Shown here piece after piece: positions 1 through 5,703 of a DNA stretch of 14,974 nt. This DNA comes from an uncultured Clostridia bacterium (GTDB lineage: Bacteria > Bacillota > Clostridia > Christensenellales > Aristaeellaceae): contig CAKUAV010000075.1 in assembly GCA_934636425.1 (NCBI GenBank), forward strand, positions 1-14,974, read 5' to 3'. How positions within the stretch are numbered: the first letter of the stretch is position 1; every line of letters starts with the position of its first letter. Made by a program: the position numbers and the translations under genes. The notes below the pieces were generated by a model. That model was not told where the DNA came from, did not search any database, and saw only the letters and a program-made list of their open reading frames with translations.

Positions 1-103
1 GAGCGGGAGCGGCGGCGACGGGCGCGGGGGCCTGGCCGGCGGCCAGCTCTTCAACATCGACGATATAGGAATTGCCGTTAACGACGATCTGGAACTTACG
101 CAT
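1..103 (-). CDS. Biotin carrier protein of Na+-pump acyl-CoA decarboxylase, 5' part only
   Basis: This is the N-terminal part of a biotin/lipoyl carrier subunit; the rest lies beyond the left edge. It begins MRKFQIVVNGNSYIVDVEEL and passes into an Ala/Pro-rich linker, the layout of gamma/biotin subunits of methylmalonyl-CoA, glutaconyl-CoA and oxaloacetate decarboxylases. In those enzymes a C-terminal domain with an MKM biotinylation site carries CO2 from the carboxyltransferase to the membrane decarboxylase; that domain is not visible here. The start at 103 follows a strong GAGGAGG ribosome binding site at about 8 nt. It lies 95 bp downstream of the OadG-like gene on the same strand, third in the operon. 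The family is clear; the acyl-CoA substrate cannot be read from this fragment. Confidence 0.85.
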   Translation of the reverse strand, partial: MRKFQIVVNGNSYIVDVEELAAGQAPAPVAAAPA

Positions 104-198
104 GGGTGTTTCCTCCTCAAAAATGGTTCAAATTGTTGACGGCGCGGCGTTCTTTGCCGGCGCGCGTGCGTTTTTTTAAGGCGGTCAGGGGCGCTCGC

Positions 199-576
199 TT
201 AGAAGCGGCTGGCCAGCTGATCGGCGCGGCCGGCCTTGGCCCAGGCGGGCGTCTTGGCGGCGGCGCGGCGGACGGAGCGGACGACCAGCGTCTTGTTGCC
301 GTCCTTGTTGAAGGCGGCCAGCGCGGCGGTGATCACGGCGATCAGCTCGTCGCTCTCAAGGCCGGTTTCTTCGGCGGCCGCTTCGGCCACGGGCTCGGGC
401 ACGACCACGGGAGCCGGCGCGGGCGCGGCCTGCTCCTTCTTCTTGCCGGTGAGCGCGCCCACAATGATGGACATCAGCTTGATCAGGCAGATCAGTATGA
501 TCAGACCGAAAAAGACGATCAGCAGACCGATCAGCATGACCAGAAAGGCGAAGCCCAGTTTATCCAAAATGCTCAT
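199..576 (-). CDS. OadG-like small membrane subunit of Na+-pump decarboxylase
   Basis: A 125-residue protein with one strongly hydrophobic N-terminal helix (about residues 7-35), a short KKK stop-transfer cluster near 45, an Ala/Pro/Val-rich linker (about 50-72) and a C-terminal amphipathic region (ELIAVITAALAAF). This is the layout of the OadG/MmdD family, which anchors and stabilises the carboxyltransferase and biotin subunits on the membrane decarboxylase. Its start is 14 bp after the carboxyltransferase stop with AGGAGG in the gap, so the two are co-transcribed. The order alpha, membrane anchor, biotin carrier matches mmd-type operons. The sodium-pumping role is inferred from the family; the beta (ion-pump) subunit is not in the window and should lie beyond position 1 if the operon is complete. 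Confidence 0.85.
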   Translation of the reverse strand: MSILDKLGFAFLVMLIGLLIVFFGLIILICLIKLMSIIVGALTGKKKEQAAPAPAPVVVPEPVAEAAAEETGLESDELIAVITAALAAFNKDGNKTLVVRSVRRAAAKTPAWAKAGRADQLASRF

Positions 577-590
577 TCAACAGTCCCTCC

Positions 591-2069
591 TTACAGCGGA
601 AGGTTGCCATGCTTGCGGGCGGGCTTGCTCTCGCGCTTGCCGGCCAGCATTTCCAGCGCGGCGGCCAGCATCTGGCGGGTGGCGGCGGGCTCGATCACAT
701 CGTCGATGCAGCCGTCCTTGGCGGCGTTCACGCCGTCGGCGACGTCCGCGGCATACTTCTCTTCCAGCTCGGCGCGCACGGCCTCGGGGTTGGCGGCCTC
801 GTGCAGCTCCTTCTCATTGAGCAGCTGAACGGCGATGGCGGGGGAGACGGCGGAGATGACGGCGCCCGGCCAGGCGTAGATCACGTCGGCGGAGGCATGG
901 GAAGCCATGGCGGTGGCGGCGGTGCCGATCGCGCTGCCGGTCACGACGCTCACGCGGGGCGCGGTGGTCTCGGCATAGGCGGTCATCAGGCAGGCCACGG
1001 CGCGAGCCAGCTCGCCCTGGCAGGCGTCCAGCGCAGCGCCCTTGGTGTCCACAAAGGAAACGACCGGTATGGAGAAGCTGTCGCAGAAGCGGACGAAGCG
1101 GGCGGCCTTCTTGCAGCCCTCGACGGTCAGGCGGCCGTCGTTCTTCGCGCCCTGAGTGCCCACAAAGCCCACCACGGAGCCGCCCAGACGGGCCAGCGCG
1201 GTGACGGTCTCGGGCGCATACTCGTCGCCCAGCTCGATGACCTCGGCGTTGTCGGCCACGCGGGCGATGACGTCCTTCACGTCGGCGACGGCACTTATGG
1301 CATTCAGCTCGGTCAGCTCGCGGTTCACATCGTCCTGAGACTCGAACGCATAGGGCGCGTCGTCCAGGTTGTTGCCGGGCAGCATGGCCACCAGCTTGCG
1401 CGCCTGAGCGATGGCGTCCTCGTCGGACTCGGCGGCAATGTGCGCCGCGCCGGACTTGACGGCGGCCTTCGCGCCGGCGATGTCTTCCATCTTGACGCTG
1501 TGGCCGGTCGCGGCGGAAACCACCAGCGGGCCGTTGACAAACAGCTGGCCGTTTTTGCTCATGATCACGACGTCAGCCATGGAGGCGCACATCGCCGCGC
1601 CGCCGCCGCAGGGGCCGAGCACCAGCGTGATCTGCGGAATAACGCCCGACAGATCGGCGCTCTTGGCCATGATGGACGCATAGGCGTTGACGGCAGCCAT
1701 GCCTTCGTCGAGCAGAGCGCCCTGAGAATCGCACAGCGCGACCAGGGGCGCGCCGGTCTTCTCGGCCAGAGCCATGATCTTCAGGATTTTCGCGGCCTGC
1801 CTGGCGCCCACCGCGCCCGATTTGACGGTATAATCCTGCGCGTAGACATACGCGGGACGGCCGTCGATCAGGCCGTAGCCGGTGATCACGCCGGCGTCGG
1901 CGATGAGAGTATCCAGTTCGACAAAGCTGGCTTCGTCGATCAGGGCGGCAATGCGCTCGCGGGCGGTCAGCTTGCCGGCGTCATGCTGGCGCTTGATGCC
2001 TTCTGCGTTGCCCTGCAGGGCCGCCTGTCTGCGATCGCGGACGAGGGGCAGGTTCTTTTCCACACTCAT
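591..2069 (-). CDS. mmdA: Carboxyltransferase (alpha) subunit of biotin-dependent acyl-CoA decarboxylase, MmdA-like
   Basis: A 492-residue acyl-CoA carboxyltransferase, close to the roughly 500-520 usual for MmdA/PccB. It has the two-crotonase-domain architecture: an N-terminal half with GKLTARERI (32-41) and GPCGGG (152-157), and a C-terminal half with GSAIGTAATAM (378-388) and ADVIYAWPGA (394-403), ending in the KHGNLPL tail typical of MmdA. It would move carboxylate from an acyl-CoA to enzyme-bound biotin in the cytoplasm. I chose the start at 2069 because GGAGG stands about 8 nt before it; the longer reading from 2129 has no such site. It is the first gene of the decarboxylase operon. The segment that usually reads SGGARIQEG is SQGALLDEG here (115-123), and the second half is also divergent, so methylmalonyl-CoA as substrate is only a guess. 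Confidence 0.85.
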   Translation of the reverse strand: MSVEKNLPLVRDRRQAALQGNAEGIKRQHDAGKLTARERIAALIDEASFVELDTLIADAGVITGYGLIDGRPAYVYAQDYTVKSGAVGARQAAKILKIMALAEKTGAPLVALCDSQGALLDEGMAAVNAYASIMAKSADLSGVIPQITLVLGPCGGGAAMCASMADVVIMSKNGQLFVNGPLVVSAATGHSVKMEDIAGAKAAVKSGAAHIAAESDEDAIAQARKLVAMLPGNNLDDAPYAFESQDDVNRELTELNAISAVADVKDVIARVADNAEVIELGDEYAPETVTALARLGGSVVGFVGTQGAKNDGRLTVEGCKKAARFVRFCDSFSIPVVSFVDTKGAALDACQGELARAVACLMTAYAETTAPRVSVVTGSAIGTAATAMASHASADVIYAWPGAVISAVSPAIAVQLLNEKELHEAANPEAVRAELEEKYAADVADGVNAAKDGCIDDVIEPAATRQMLAAALEMLAGKRESKPARKHGNLPL

Positions 2070-2226
2070 TGTTTCAACCTCCATATCAACAGTCGTGGAA
2101 CCAGGAATAAGATATGTCCAAATTGGCACTTATTCATCTTTCGACATATTAACCCCTATCCCTGCCAAACACACGTTAAATTATCGGAAGTTTTTTCATG
2201 GCGGCGCGCATCCGCCCGTTTTTGAC

Positions 2227-2260
2227 AAAAAAATACCGGCGCGGGCGCTCCCCGAACCGG
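2227..2260 (-). terminator. Rho-independent terminator after ytfI-ytfJ
   Basis: On the minus strand, about 40 bp past the ytfJ stop, a stem of about 10 bp with one mismatch (arms at 2251-2260 and 2236-2245) is followed by TA and seven T residues (2233-2227). It separates the ytfI-ytfJ unit from the decarboxylase operon, which must therefore have its own promoter in 2070-2226. I could not place a convincing one there. Confidence 0.75.
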
Positions 2261-2300
2261 CTCGATCAGACTTTATTATAGGAAGAAACGGCAGATTCCA

Positions 2301-2699
2301 TCACGGCTTTCCCGGCGTGTCGGCGCTTTTGTCGATCCAGCGGCGCACGTCGCTCAGCAGCGGCGGTATCATCTCGATCACCCGCTCGACCGGCGCGGCG
2401 TACTGTGCCGGCGCAAGGCGCACGCAATCGTTTCTGACGACCAGAAAGCCCATCGGCTGCACAGTAACGCCCGCGCCCGTGCCGCCCGCAAAGGGCAGAT
2501 CGCCGGCAGAGGCCTGGGGCGCTTTCAGGCCGTATTCGCCGCCGCCGGCCACGAAGCCGAAGCTCACGCGCGATATGGGGATGATGACTGTGCCCTCCGC
2601 GGGCGTAACCGCGTCGCCGACGACGGTGTTGACGTCGATCATATCGCGGATGTTTTCCATGGTTGTGCTCATGATGGTCTCGATGGGATGCTTCTCCAT
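2301..2699 (-). CDS. ytfJ: YtfJ/GerW-family sporulation-associated protein
   Basis: A 132-residue soluble protein of the YtfJ (GerW) family. The family pattern is visible: an N-terminal helix (HPIETIMSTTMENIRDMIDVN), then VGDAVTPAEGTVIIPISRVSFGF (27-49), a Gly-rich GGGEYG turn, GGTGAGVTVQPMGFLVV (72-88) and a C-terminal helix. In Bacillus subtilis YtfJ/GerW is made in the forespore and is needed for normal spore germination; its biochemical activity is not settled. I chose the start at 2699 because AAGGAGG stands about 9 nt before it; the 44 extra residues of the longer reading look like out-of-family sequence. It overlaps the 3' end of ytfI by 31 bp, so the two are translationally linked. 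Homologues also occur in non-spore-formers, so this alone does not prove sporulation. Confidence 0.88.
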   Translation of the reverse strand: MEKHPIETIMSTTMENIRDMIDVNTVVGDAVTPAEGTVIIPISRVSFGFVAGGGEYGLKAPQASAGDLPFAGGTGAGVTVQPMGFLVVRNDCVRLAPAQYAAPVERVIEMIPPLLSDVRRWIDKSADTPGKP

Positions 2700-3244
2700 T
2701 GATGCAGCCTCCTTGCGATGATGTCGCGCCCCAATATGAGCGCCGCGATCATAATATGTCCTGCGCGCAGTGAAACGATACCCAGCGCGCGCAGTGAAGC
2801 GCTCCCGGAAAACGCGCAGCCGACGCGGCATTTCAGCGGAATGTCCTCGAATATGCGCCCGAGCGCGTCCAGCGCGGCGGCCAGAAGCGCGGCGGCGGGC
2901 GCGGTGAGCGCGGCGTCATTCAGCGCTATGTCCGCGTCCAGATCCAGCCGGTCGCAGCGCATATGCCGCACAAGGGCGCGCAGCGCGTTTTTGACCGGCG
3001 GGGGATTTTTGAGGCGCAGCGATTCGCGCGTCAGGGGCAGCGCGCGGCTGTGGCGGCGAAAGCGCAGCGTTATCACCGGCGCGTCCTCTTGCAGCGAAAA
3101 GCAGACGTCGGTTTGTATTCGTACAGGGCCGAGCGTGACGCCCAGCCGCAGCGGCCGCTCGGGCAGCTTCAGTACACCCAGCCGCACGGGCAGCGCGGCG
3201 AGGAAAACCACAGCGCCAATCAGACACGCCATCGCAATCATCAT
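2669..3244 (-). CDS. ytfI: YtfI-like DUF2953 membrane-associated protein
   Basis: A 191-residue protein with one hydrophobic N-terminal segment (about residues 1-20) followed by a beta-rich then alpha-helical soluble part, as in DUF2953 proteins. In Bacillus and many Clostridia a DUF2953 gene (ytfI) sits directly upstream of ytfJ, as here. The function is unknown; a role with YtfJ in the spore envelope is inferred from synteny. Start at 3244: GGAGG lies 10 nt upstream, inside a CAGAC(GGAG)GTCTG palindrome. A second ATG at 3241 is equally possible. The 3' end runs 31 bp into ytfJ. The family assignment rests mostly on size, membrane anchor and neighbour, since the sequence itself is divergent. 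Confidence 0.72.
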   Translation of the reverse strand: MMIAMACLIGAVVFLAALPVRLGVLKLPERPLRLGVTLGPVRIQTDVCFSLQEDAPVITLRFRRHSRALPLTRESLRLKNPPPVKNALRALVRHMRCDRLDLDADIALNDAALTAPAAALLAAALDALGRIFEDIPLKCRVGCAFSGSASLRALGIVSLRAGHIMIAALILGRDIIARRLHQWRSIPSRPS

Positions 3245-3250
3245 AAAAAA

Positions 3251-3264
3251 CAGACCTCCGTCTG
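3251..3264. repeat. CAGAC(N4)GTCTG palindrome, copy 1
   Basis: A 14-bp palindrome, CAGAC-CTCC-GTCTG. Read on the minus strand the loop is GGAG and supplies most of the Shine-Dalgarno sequence of ytfI; the stem is followed by six T residues. Confidence 0.75.
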
Positions 3265-3305
3265 CTTTATAATGAGACGGAAGCCTGCCGTTTATACACC
3301 AAAAA

Positions 3306-3319
3306 CAGACTGAAGTCTG
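3306..3319. repeat. CAGAC(N4)GTCTG palindrome, copy 2
   Basis: A 14-bp palindrome, CAGAC-TGAA-GTCTG. On the minus strand it is followed by five T residues (3305-3301), so it resembles a very short terminator placed just downstream of the longer one at 3329-3368. Confidence 0.75.
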
Positions 3320-3328
3320 CATATACAT

Positions 3329-3368
3329 AAAAACAGACTCCGGTCTCAAGTGATGAGATCGGAGTCTG
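3329..3368 (-). terminator. Rho-independent terminator after the ECF S-component gene
   Basis: A 14-bp stem, perfect apart from one G-U pair (arms 3355-3368 and 3334-3347, loop of 7), is followed on the minus strand by five T residues (3333-3329). It starts 10 bp after the gene's stop. Its arms begin and end with the CAGAC/GTCTG sequence shared with the nearby palindromes. Confidence 0.88.
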
Positions 3369-3378
3369 CATTTTGACG

Positions 3379-3873
3379 TCAGTCGGCGGCGGGCAGCTTG
3401 TCCGCGATTTTGACCAGCACGCAGCCAATGATGACGCCGGCCACGCCCTGAACCAGATTGGGGCCGACCGCGCCCAGCGCCGCGCCCACGCCGTAGAGGC
3501 ACGTTTCAAACAGGAAATAGCCGGCGACCATGACCAGCTCGCAGAGCACATACACGCAGATGGCGCGAATGTTCACGCGCGGTTTCTTGCCCAGCATGAG
3601 GCCGGCGATCAGACCCATGGCGCCCTTTATGATGAAAGTCGGAACGATGTAGATATAATAGCCAAACAGCGCGTCGGCCAGCGCAGAGCCTATGGCGGCG
3701 GCGGCGCAGCCTGAGGGGCCGAGCAGCGCGGCGGCGAGGAAAATCGCGCCGTCACCCATATGAACATAGCCGTTCGTGATTGAGACGGGCAGCTTGATAA
3801 AGGCGGTGCACAGCGCGATCAGCGCGGCGATCAGGCTTTGATAGACCAGATGACGGGTAGAAATGCGGGGCAT
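3379..3873 (-). CDS. ECF transporter S component (substrate-binding membrane protein)
   Basis: A 164-residue, very hydrophobic protein with about five or six membrane segments. The N-terminal part, with TNGYVHMGDGAIFLAAALLGP (33-53), matches the ECF-type S-component family related to PF07155, in which a loop after the first helix carries G(Y)VxxGD. S components bind a vitamin or other micronutrient outside the membrane and share an energising module (EcfT plus two ATPases) encoded elsewhere. No EcfA/T genes are in the window, so this is a solitary group II type. Start at 3873 follows AAGGAGG at about 9 nt. It has its own promoter and terminator and is a one-gene unit. The leader is under 30 nt, so there is no room for a riboswitch that might reveal the vitamin. 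Confidence 0.85.
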   Translation of the reverse strand: MPRISTRHLVYQSLIAALIALCTAFIKLPVSITNGYVHMGDGAIFLAAALLGPSGCAAAAIGSALADALFGYYIYIVPTFIIKGAMGLIAGLMLGKKPRVNIRAICVYVLCELVMVAGYFLFETCLYGVGAALGAVGPNLVQGVAGVIIGCVLVKIADKLPAAD

Positions 3874-3907
3874 GACGATAGTCCTCCTTGTTTTTCACTC
3901 CAGCGCC

Positions 3908-3936
3908 ATTATAGGCAGGCCTGCGCGGCGTGTCAA
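3908..3936 (-). promoter_or_regulatory. Sigma-A promoter of the ECF S-component gene
   Basis: On the minus strand, TTGACA (3936-3931), a 17-nt spacer and TATAAT (3913-3908): a perfect consensus. Transcription should start near 3901, about 28 nt upstream of the start codon. Confidence 0.9.
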
Positions 3937-3987
3937 GCATCCGTATATTAAATATGGCGTATTGTGGGATCGTTCGGCTGCGCGGCG

Positions 3988-4016
3988 TTGAAATTTTGTG
4001 CGGGACGTGATATAAT
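3988..4016 (+). promoter_or_regulatory. Sigma-A promoter of the aldolase-xpt operon
   Basis: TTGAAA (3988-3993), a 17-nt spacer and TATAAT (4011-4016), with a TG one base upstream of the -10 box (extended -10). It is divergent from the ECF promoter; the two -35 boxes are about 51 bp apart. The leader to the aldolase start is about 45 nt. Confidence 0.9.
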
Positions 4017-4068
4017 GTTTGCAAAACGCTGATTTTGCGAACGCATGACAGTCAGGAGGAGAATTTTC

Positions 4069-4725
4069 ATGATCGAGACGCAGAATGTGATCGAGCGCGT
4101 CCGCACGCACAAGCTGATCGCCATTGTGCGCGGGCTTCCCGAGGACAAGCTGCTGCGCGTGGCCGACGCGCTCTATGAGGGCGGCGTTCGCGCGGTCGAG
4201 TGTCCCTTCGATCATCGGCGCGCGGACTGCGTGTCCTATGGCGCGGCCATGATTGCGCTTCTGGCCGGGCGCGCGGGCGCGGATATGGACGTGGGCTCCG
4301 GCACGGTGCTGACCGCCGAGGAGGCGCGCGCCACGGTTGAGGCGGGCGGGCGTTTCGTCATTTCGCCCAATGTGAGCGAAGCGGTCATTCGCGAGACGGT
4401 GCGGCTGGGCGCGGTGTCCATGCCCGGCGCGATGACGCCCACGGAGATTGTCTCGGCCTGGGAGGCCGGCGCGCATTTCGTCAAGCTCTTCCCGGCGGGC
4501 GAGCTGGGCGCGAACTATGTCAAGGCTGTCAGAGCGCCGCTTGCGCACATTCCCATGCTGGCGGTGGGCGGCATAACGCCCGAGAACATGGCCGATTTCC
4601 TCAAGGCCGGCGTGTGCGGCTTCGGCGTCGGCTCGCCGATCCTGCCAAAGGCGGCGCTTGAAAGCGGCGATTATAAGGCGATCGCGGCGCGCGCACGGCA
4701 GTTCGTCGAGGCGCTCAATCAGTAA
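4069..4725 (+). CDS. eda: 2-dehydro-3-deoxyphosphogluconate / 4-hydroxy-2-oxoglutarate aldolase family
   Basis: A 218-residue class I aldolase of the KDPG/KHG family (usual length 205-220). Visible landmarks are IAIVRG (17-22), Glu44 in RAVECPFD, VGSGTVLT (75-82), VISPN (97-101), the Schiff-base lysine K139 in HFVKLFPA (136-143) and AVGGITPEN (165-173). The enzyme splits 2-keto-3-deoxy-6-phosphogluconate into pyruvate and glyceraldehyde-3-phosphate, or 4-hydroxy-2-oxoglutarate into pyruvate and glyoxylate. I chose the start at 4069 because AGGAGGA stands about 8 nt before it; an upstream ATG at 4045 lacks a site. The usual (V)E(V)T(L/F) strand reads VECPFD here, so the conserved Thr is Pro and the exact sugar-acid substrate may differ. 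First gene of a two-gene operon with xpt. Confidence 0.87.
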   Translation: MIETQNVIERVRTHKLIAIVRGLPEDKLLRVADALYEGGVRAVECPFDHRRADCVSYGAAMIALLAGRAGADMDVGSGTVLTAEEARATVEAGGRFVISPNVSEAVIRETVRLGAVSMPGAMTPTEIVSAWEAGAHFVKLFPAGELGANYVKAVRAPLAHIPMLAVGGITPENMADFLKAGVCGFGVGSPILPKAALESGDYKAIAARARQFVEALNQ

Positions 4726-4763
4726 AATAAACCAAAGTCTGTTTCATACGGGAGGATAAAAAC

Positions 4764-5345
4764 GTGAAGCTGCTTGAAGATCGGATACTGCGCGACGGCG
4801 TCGCCCTGAACAGCGACGTGCTGCTGGTGGATTCCTTTTTGAACAATCAGGTGGATACTTCTCTCATGGGCGAGGTGGGACGCGCCTTTGCCGAGGCCGC
4901 GCGCGAACTGAATGTCGACCGCGTCGTGACGATCGAAAGCTCGGGCATCGCGCCGGCGCAGATGACGGCCATCGCCCTGGGCGTGCCGCTGGTCATACTC
5001 AAAAAGTCCGCTTCGCGCATCCTCAAGGACGATGTGCTTCAGACAGAGGTCTTTTCCTTCACAAAAAACTCGGCTTACCAGCTGACGCTGCGCCCCAAGT
5101 ACGTCCACAGGGGCGAGCGCGTGCTGCTCATAGACGATTTTCTGGCGCGCGGCGAGGCGGCGTGCGGCGCGGCGCGGCTGATCGAGGAGGCGGGCGCTCA
5201 GGTCGCGGCCATAGGCATCGTGATCGAAAAGGCGTTCCAGCCCGGCCGGGCGCTGCTGGACGAGAAGGGCTACAGGGTCATATCGCTGGCGCGCGTCTCG
5301 AAAATGGGCGAGGGCAATATCGAGTTCACGCAGGCCGACGCGTAA
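4764..5345 (+). CDS. xpt: Xanthine phosphoribosyltransferase
   Basis: A 193-residue protein that follows Bacillus subtilis Xpt (194 residues) end to end. It has VDSFLNNQVD (22-31), VTIESSGIAP (55-64), the PRPP-binding loop VLLIDDFLARG (120-130) and the family tail IGIVIEKAFQPGR (150-162). It converts xanthine and PRPP to XMP in purine salvage in the cytoplasm. The start is GTG at 4764, preceded by GGGAGG at 8 nt. It lies 38 bp after the aldolase stop, so it shares that promoter, and a terminator follows. Xpt genes in Bacillota are often led by a purine riboswitch; the gap here is far too short for one, so regulation must come from the operon promoter or be absent. Confidence 0.95.
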   Translation: MKLLEDRILRDGVALNSDVLLVDSFLNNQVDTSLMGEVGRAFAEAARELNVDRVVTIESSGIAPAQMTAIALGVPLVILKKSASRILKDDVLQTEVFSFTKNSAYQLTLRPKYVHRGERVLLIDDFLARGEAACGAARLIEEAGAQVAAIGIVIEKAFQPGRALLDEKGYRVISLARVSKMGEGNIEFTQADA

Positions 5346-5360
5346 GACAAATATCGCAAG

Positions 5361-5395
5361 ACCGGAGCCTCTACAAAAGAGACTCCGGTTTGTTT
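5361..5395 (+). terminator. Rho-independent terminator of the aldolase-xpt operon
   Basis: Arms ACCGGAG (5361-5367) and CTCCGGT (5383-5389), with an inner CTCT/AGAG pairing, then TTGTTT. It begins 15 bp after the xpt stop. The GACTCCGGT string is shared with the ECF-gene terminator. Confidence 0.85.
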
Positions 5396-5400
5396 ATGCG

Positions 5401-5418
5401 CATACAGACCGAAGTCTG
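5401..5418. repeat. 18-bp palindromic repeat, left copy
   Basis: CATACAGACCGAAGTCTG, identical to 5679-5696. It contains the CAGAC-CGAA-GTCTG palindrome; on the minus strand the hairpin reads CAGAC-TTCG-GTCTG, a C(UUCG)G tetraloop, which is unusually stable as RNA. Confidence 0.8.
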
Positions 5419-5646
5419 TGTGTACCTGACTGCCGAAAAACCCATGGAAGCTCGGAAAGGCCGGAGCTCTTTCGAGCTCTTAGTCGTACCCGGCGGGGCG
5501 TACGGCGGGCATGAGACGATTGTTACGGCGAAAAATTCCATTTTCCAGAGCAAAAATCGTTTCCTTACAGTTTTTGCGCCCGGAAATCTGAAAGATTTCA
5601 GCAAAAATTGGTAGGGGCAGTGGGGGGGGTTGCTCTCCCGTCCACC

Positions 5647-5674
5647 AGCCTGTCAAAAACTTTTTTGACAGGCT
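5647..5674. repeat. 13-bp perfect inverted repeat, possible helD terminator
   Basis: AGCCTGTCAAAAA and its complement around a 2-nt centre. It lies 30 bp past the helD stop and may act as the helD terminator in either direction. However, the T/A runs are inside the stem and no T tract follows it, so this could equally be a dispersed repeat. Confidence 0.6.
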
Positions 5675-5678
5675 GACA

Positions 5679-5696
5679 CATACAGACCGAAGTCTG
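5679..5696. repeat. 18-bp palindromic repeat, right copy
   Basis: An identical second copy of the 18-mer at 5401-5418, in direct orientation, 7 bp beyond the helD stop codon. On the helD transcript it would form a 5-bp hairpin with a UUCG tetraloop. Confidence 0.8.
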
Positions 5697-5703
5697 CATT
5701 CGC

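Larger units (their letters stand above)
5346..5703. other. Gene-free, palindrome-rich stretch between xpt and helD
   Basis: 358 bp between two convergent genes with no convincing CDS. From left to right it holds: the xpt terminator (5361-5395); an 18-bp palindromic repeat (5401-5418); a GAGCTC-TTTC-GAGCTC inverted repeat (5464-5479); a GAAATCT-GAA-AGATTTC hairpin (5583-5599); an eight-G run (about 5623-5630); a 13-bp inverted repeat (5647-5674); and a second identical copy of the 18-bp repeat (5679-5696). The base composition is less GC-rich than in the flanking genes. The short open frames on the minus strand (up to 77 codons) run through the palindromes and have no good ribosome binding site. 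Confidence 0.7.

Noticed and set aside
609..2225. Long open frames opposite mmdA, helD and other genes (up to 538 codons)
   Set aside because: High-GC shadow frames: low-complexity Gly/Ala/Arg/His peptides without family motifs, lying opposite well-supported genes.
2070..2226. Promoter for the decarboxylase operon
   Set aside because: A promoter is expected here, but no -35/-10 pair with proper spacing was convincing. A 7-bp inverted repeat (ATATGTC at 2112-2118, GACATAT at 2143-2149) was noted without a clear role.
3102..3115. CAGAC-GTCG-GTTTG inside ytfI as another palindrome copy
   Set aside because: The stem is imperfect and it lies within coding sequence, so chance or a decayed copy cannot be told apart.
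5371..5604. 77-codon open frame on the minus strand between xpt and helD
   Set aside because: It runs through the palindromes and the xpt terminator, has no suitable ribosome binding site, and its peptide has no recognisable domain. It is treated as repeat sequence rather than a gene.
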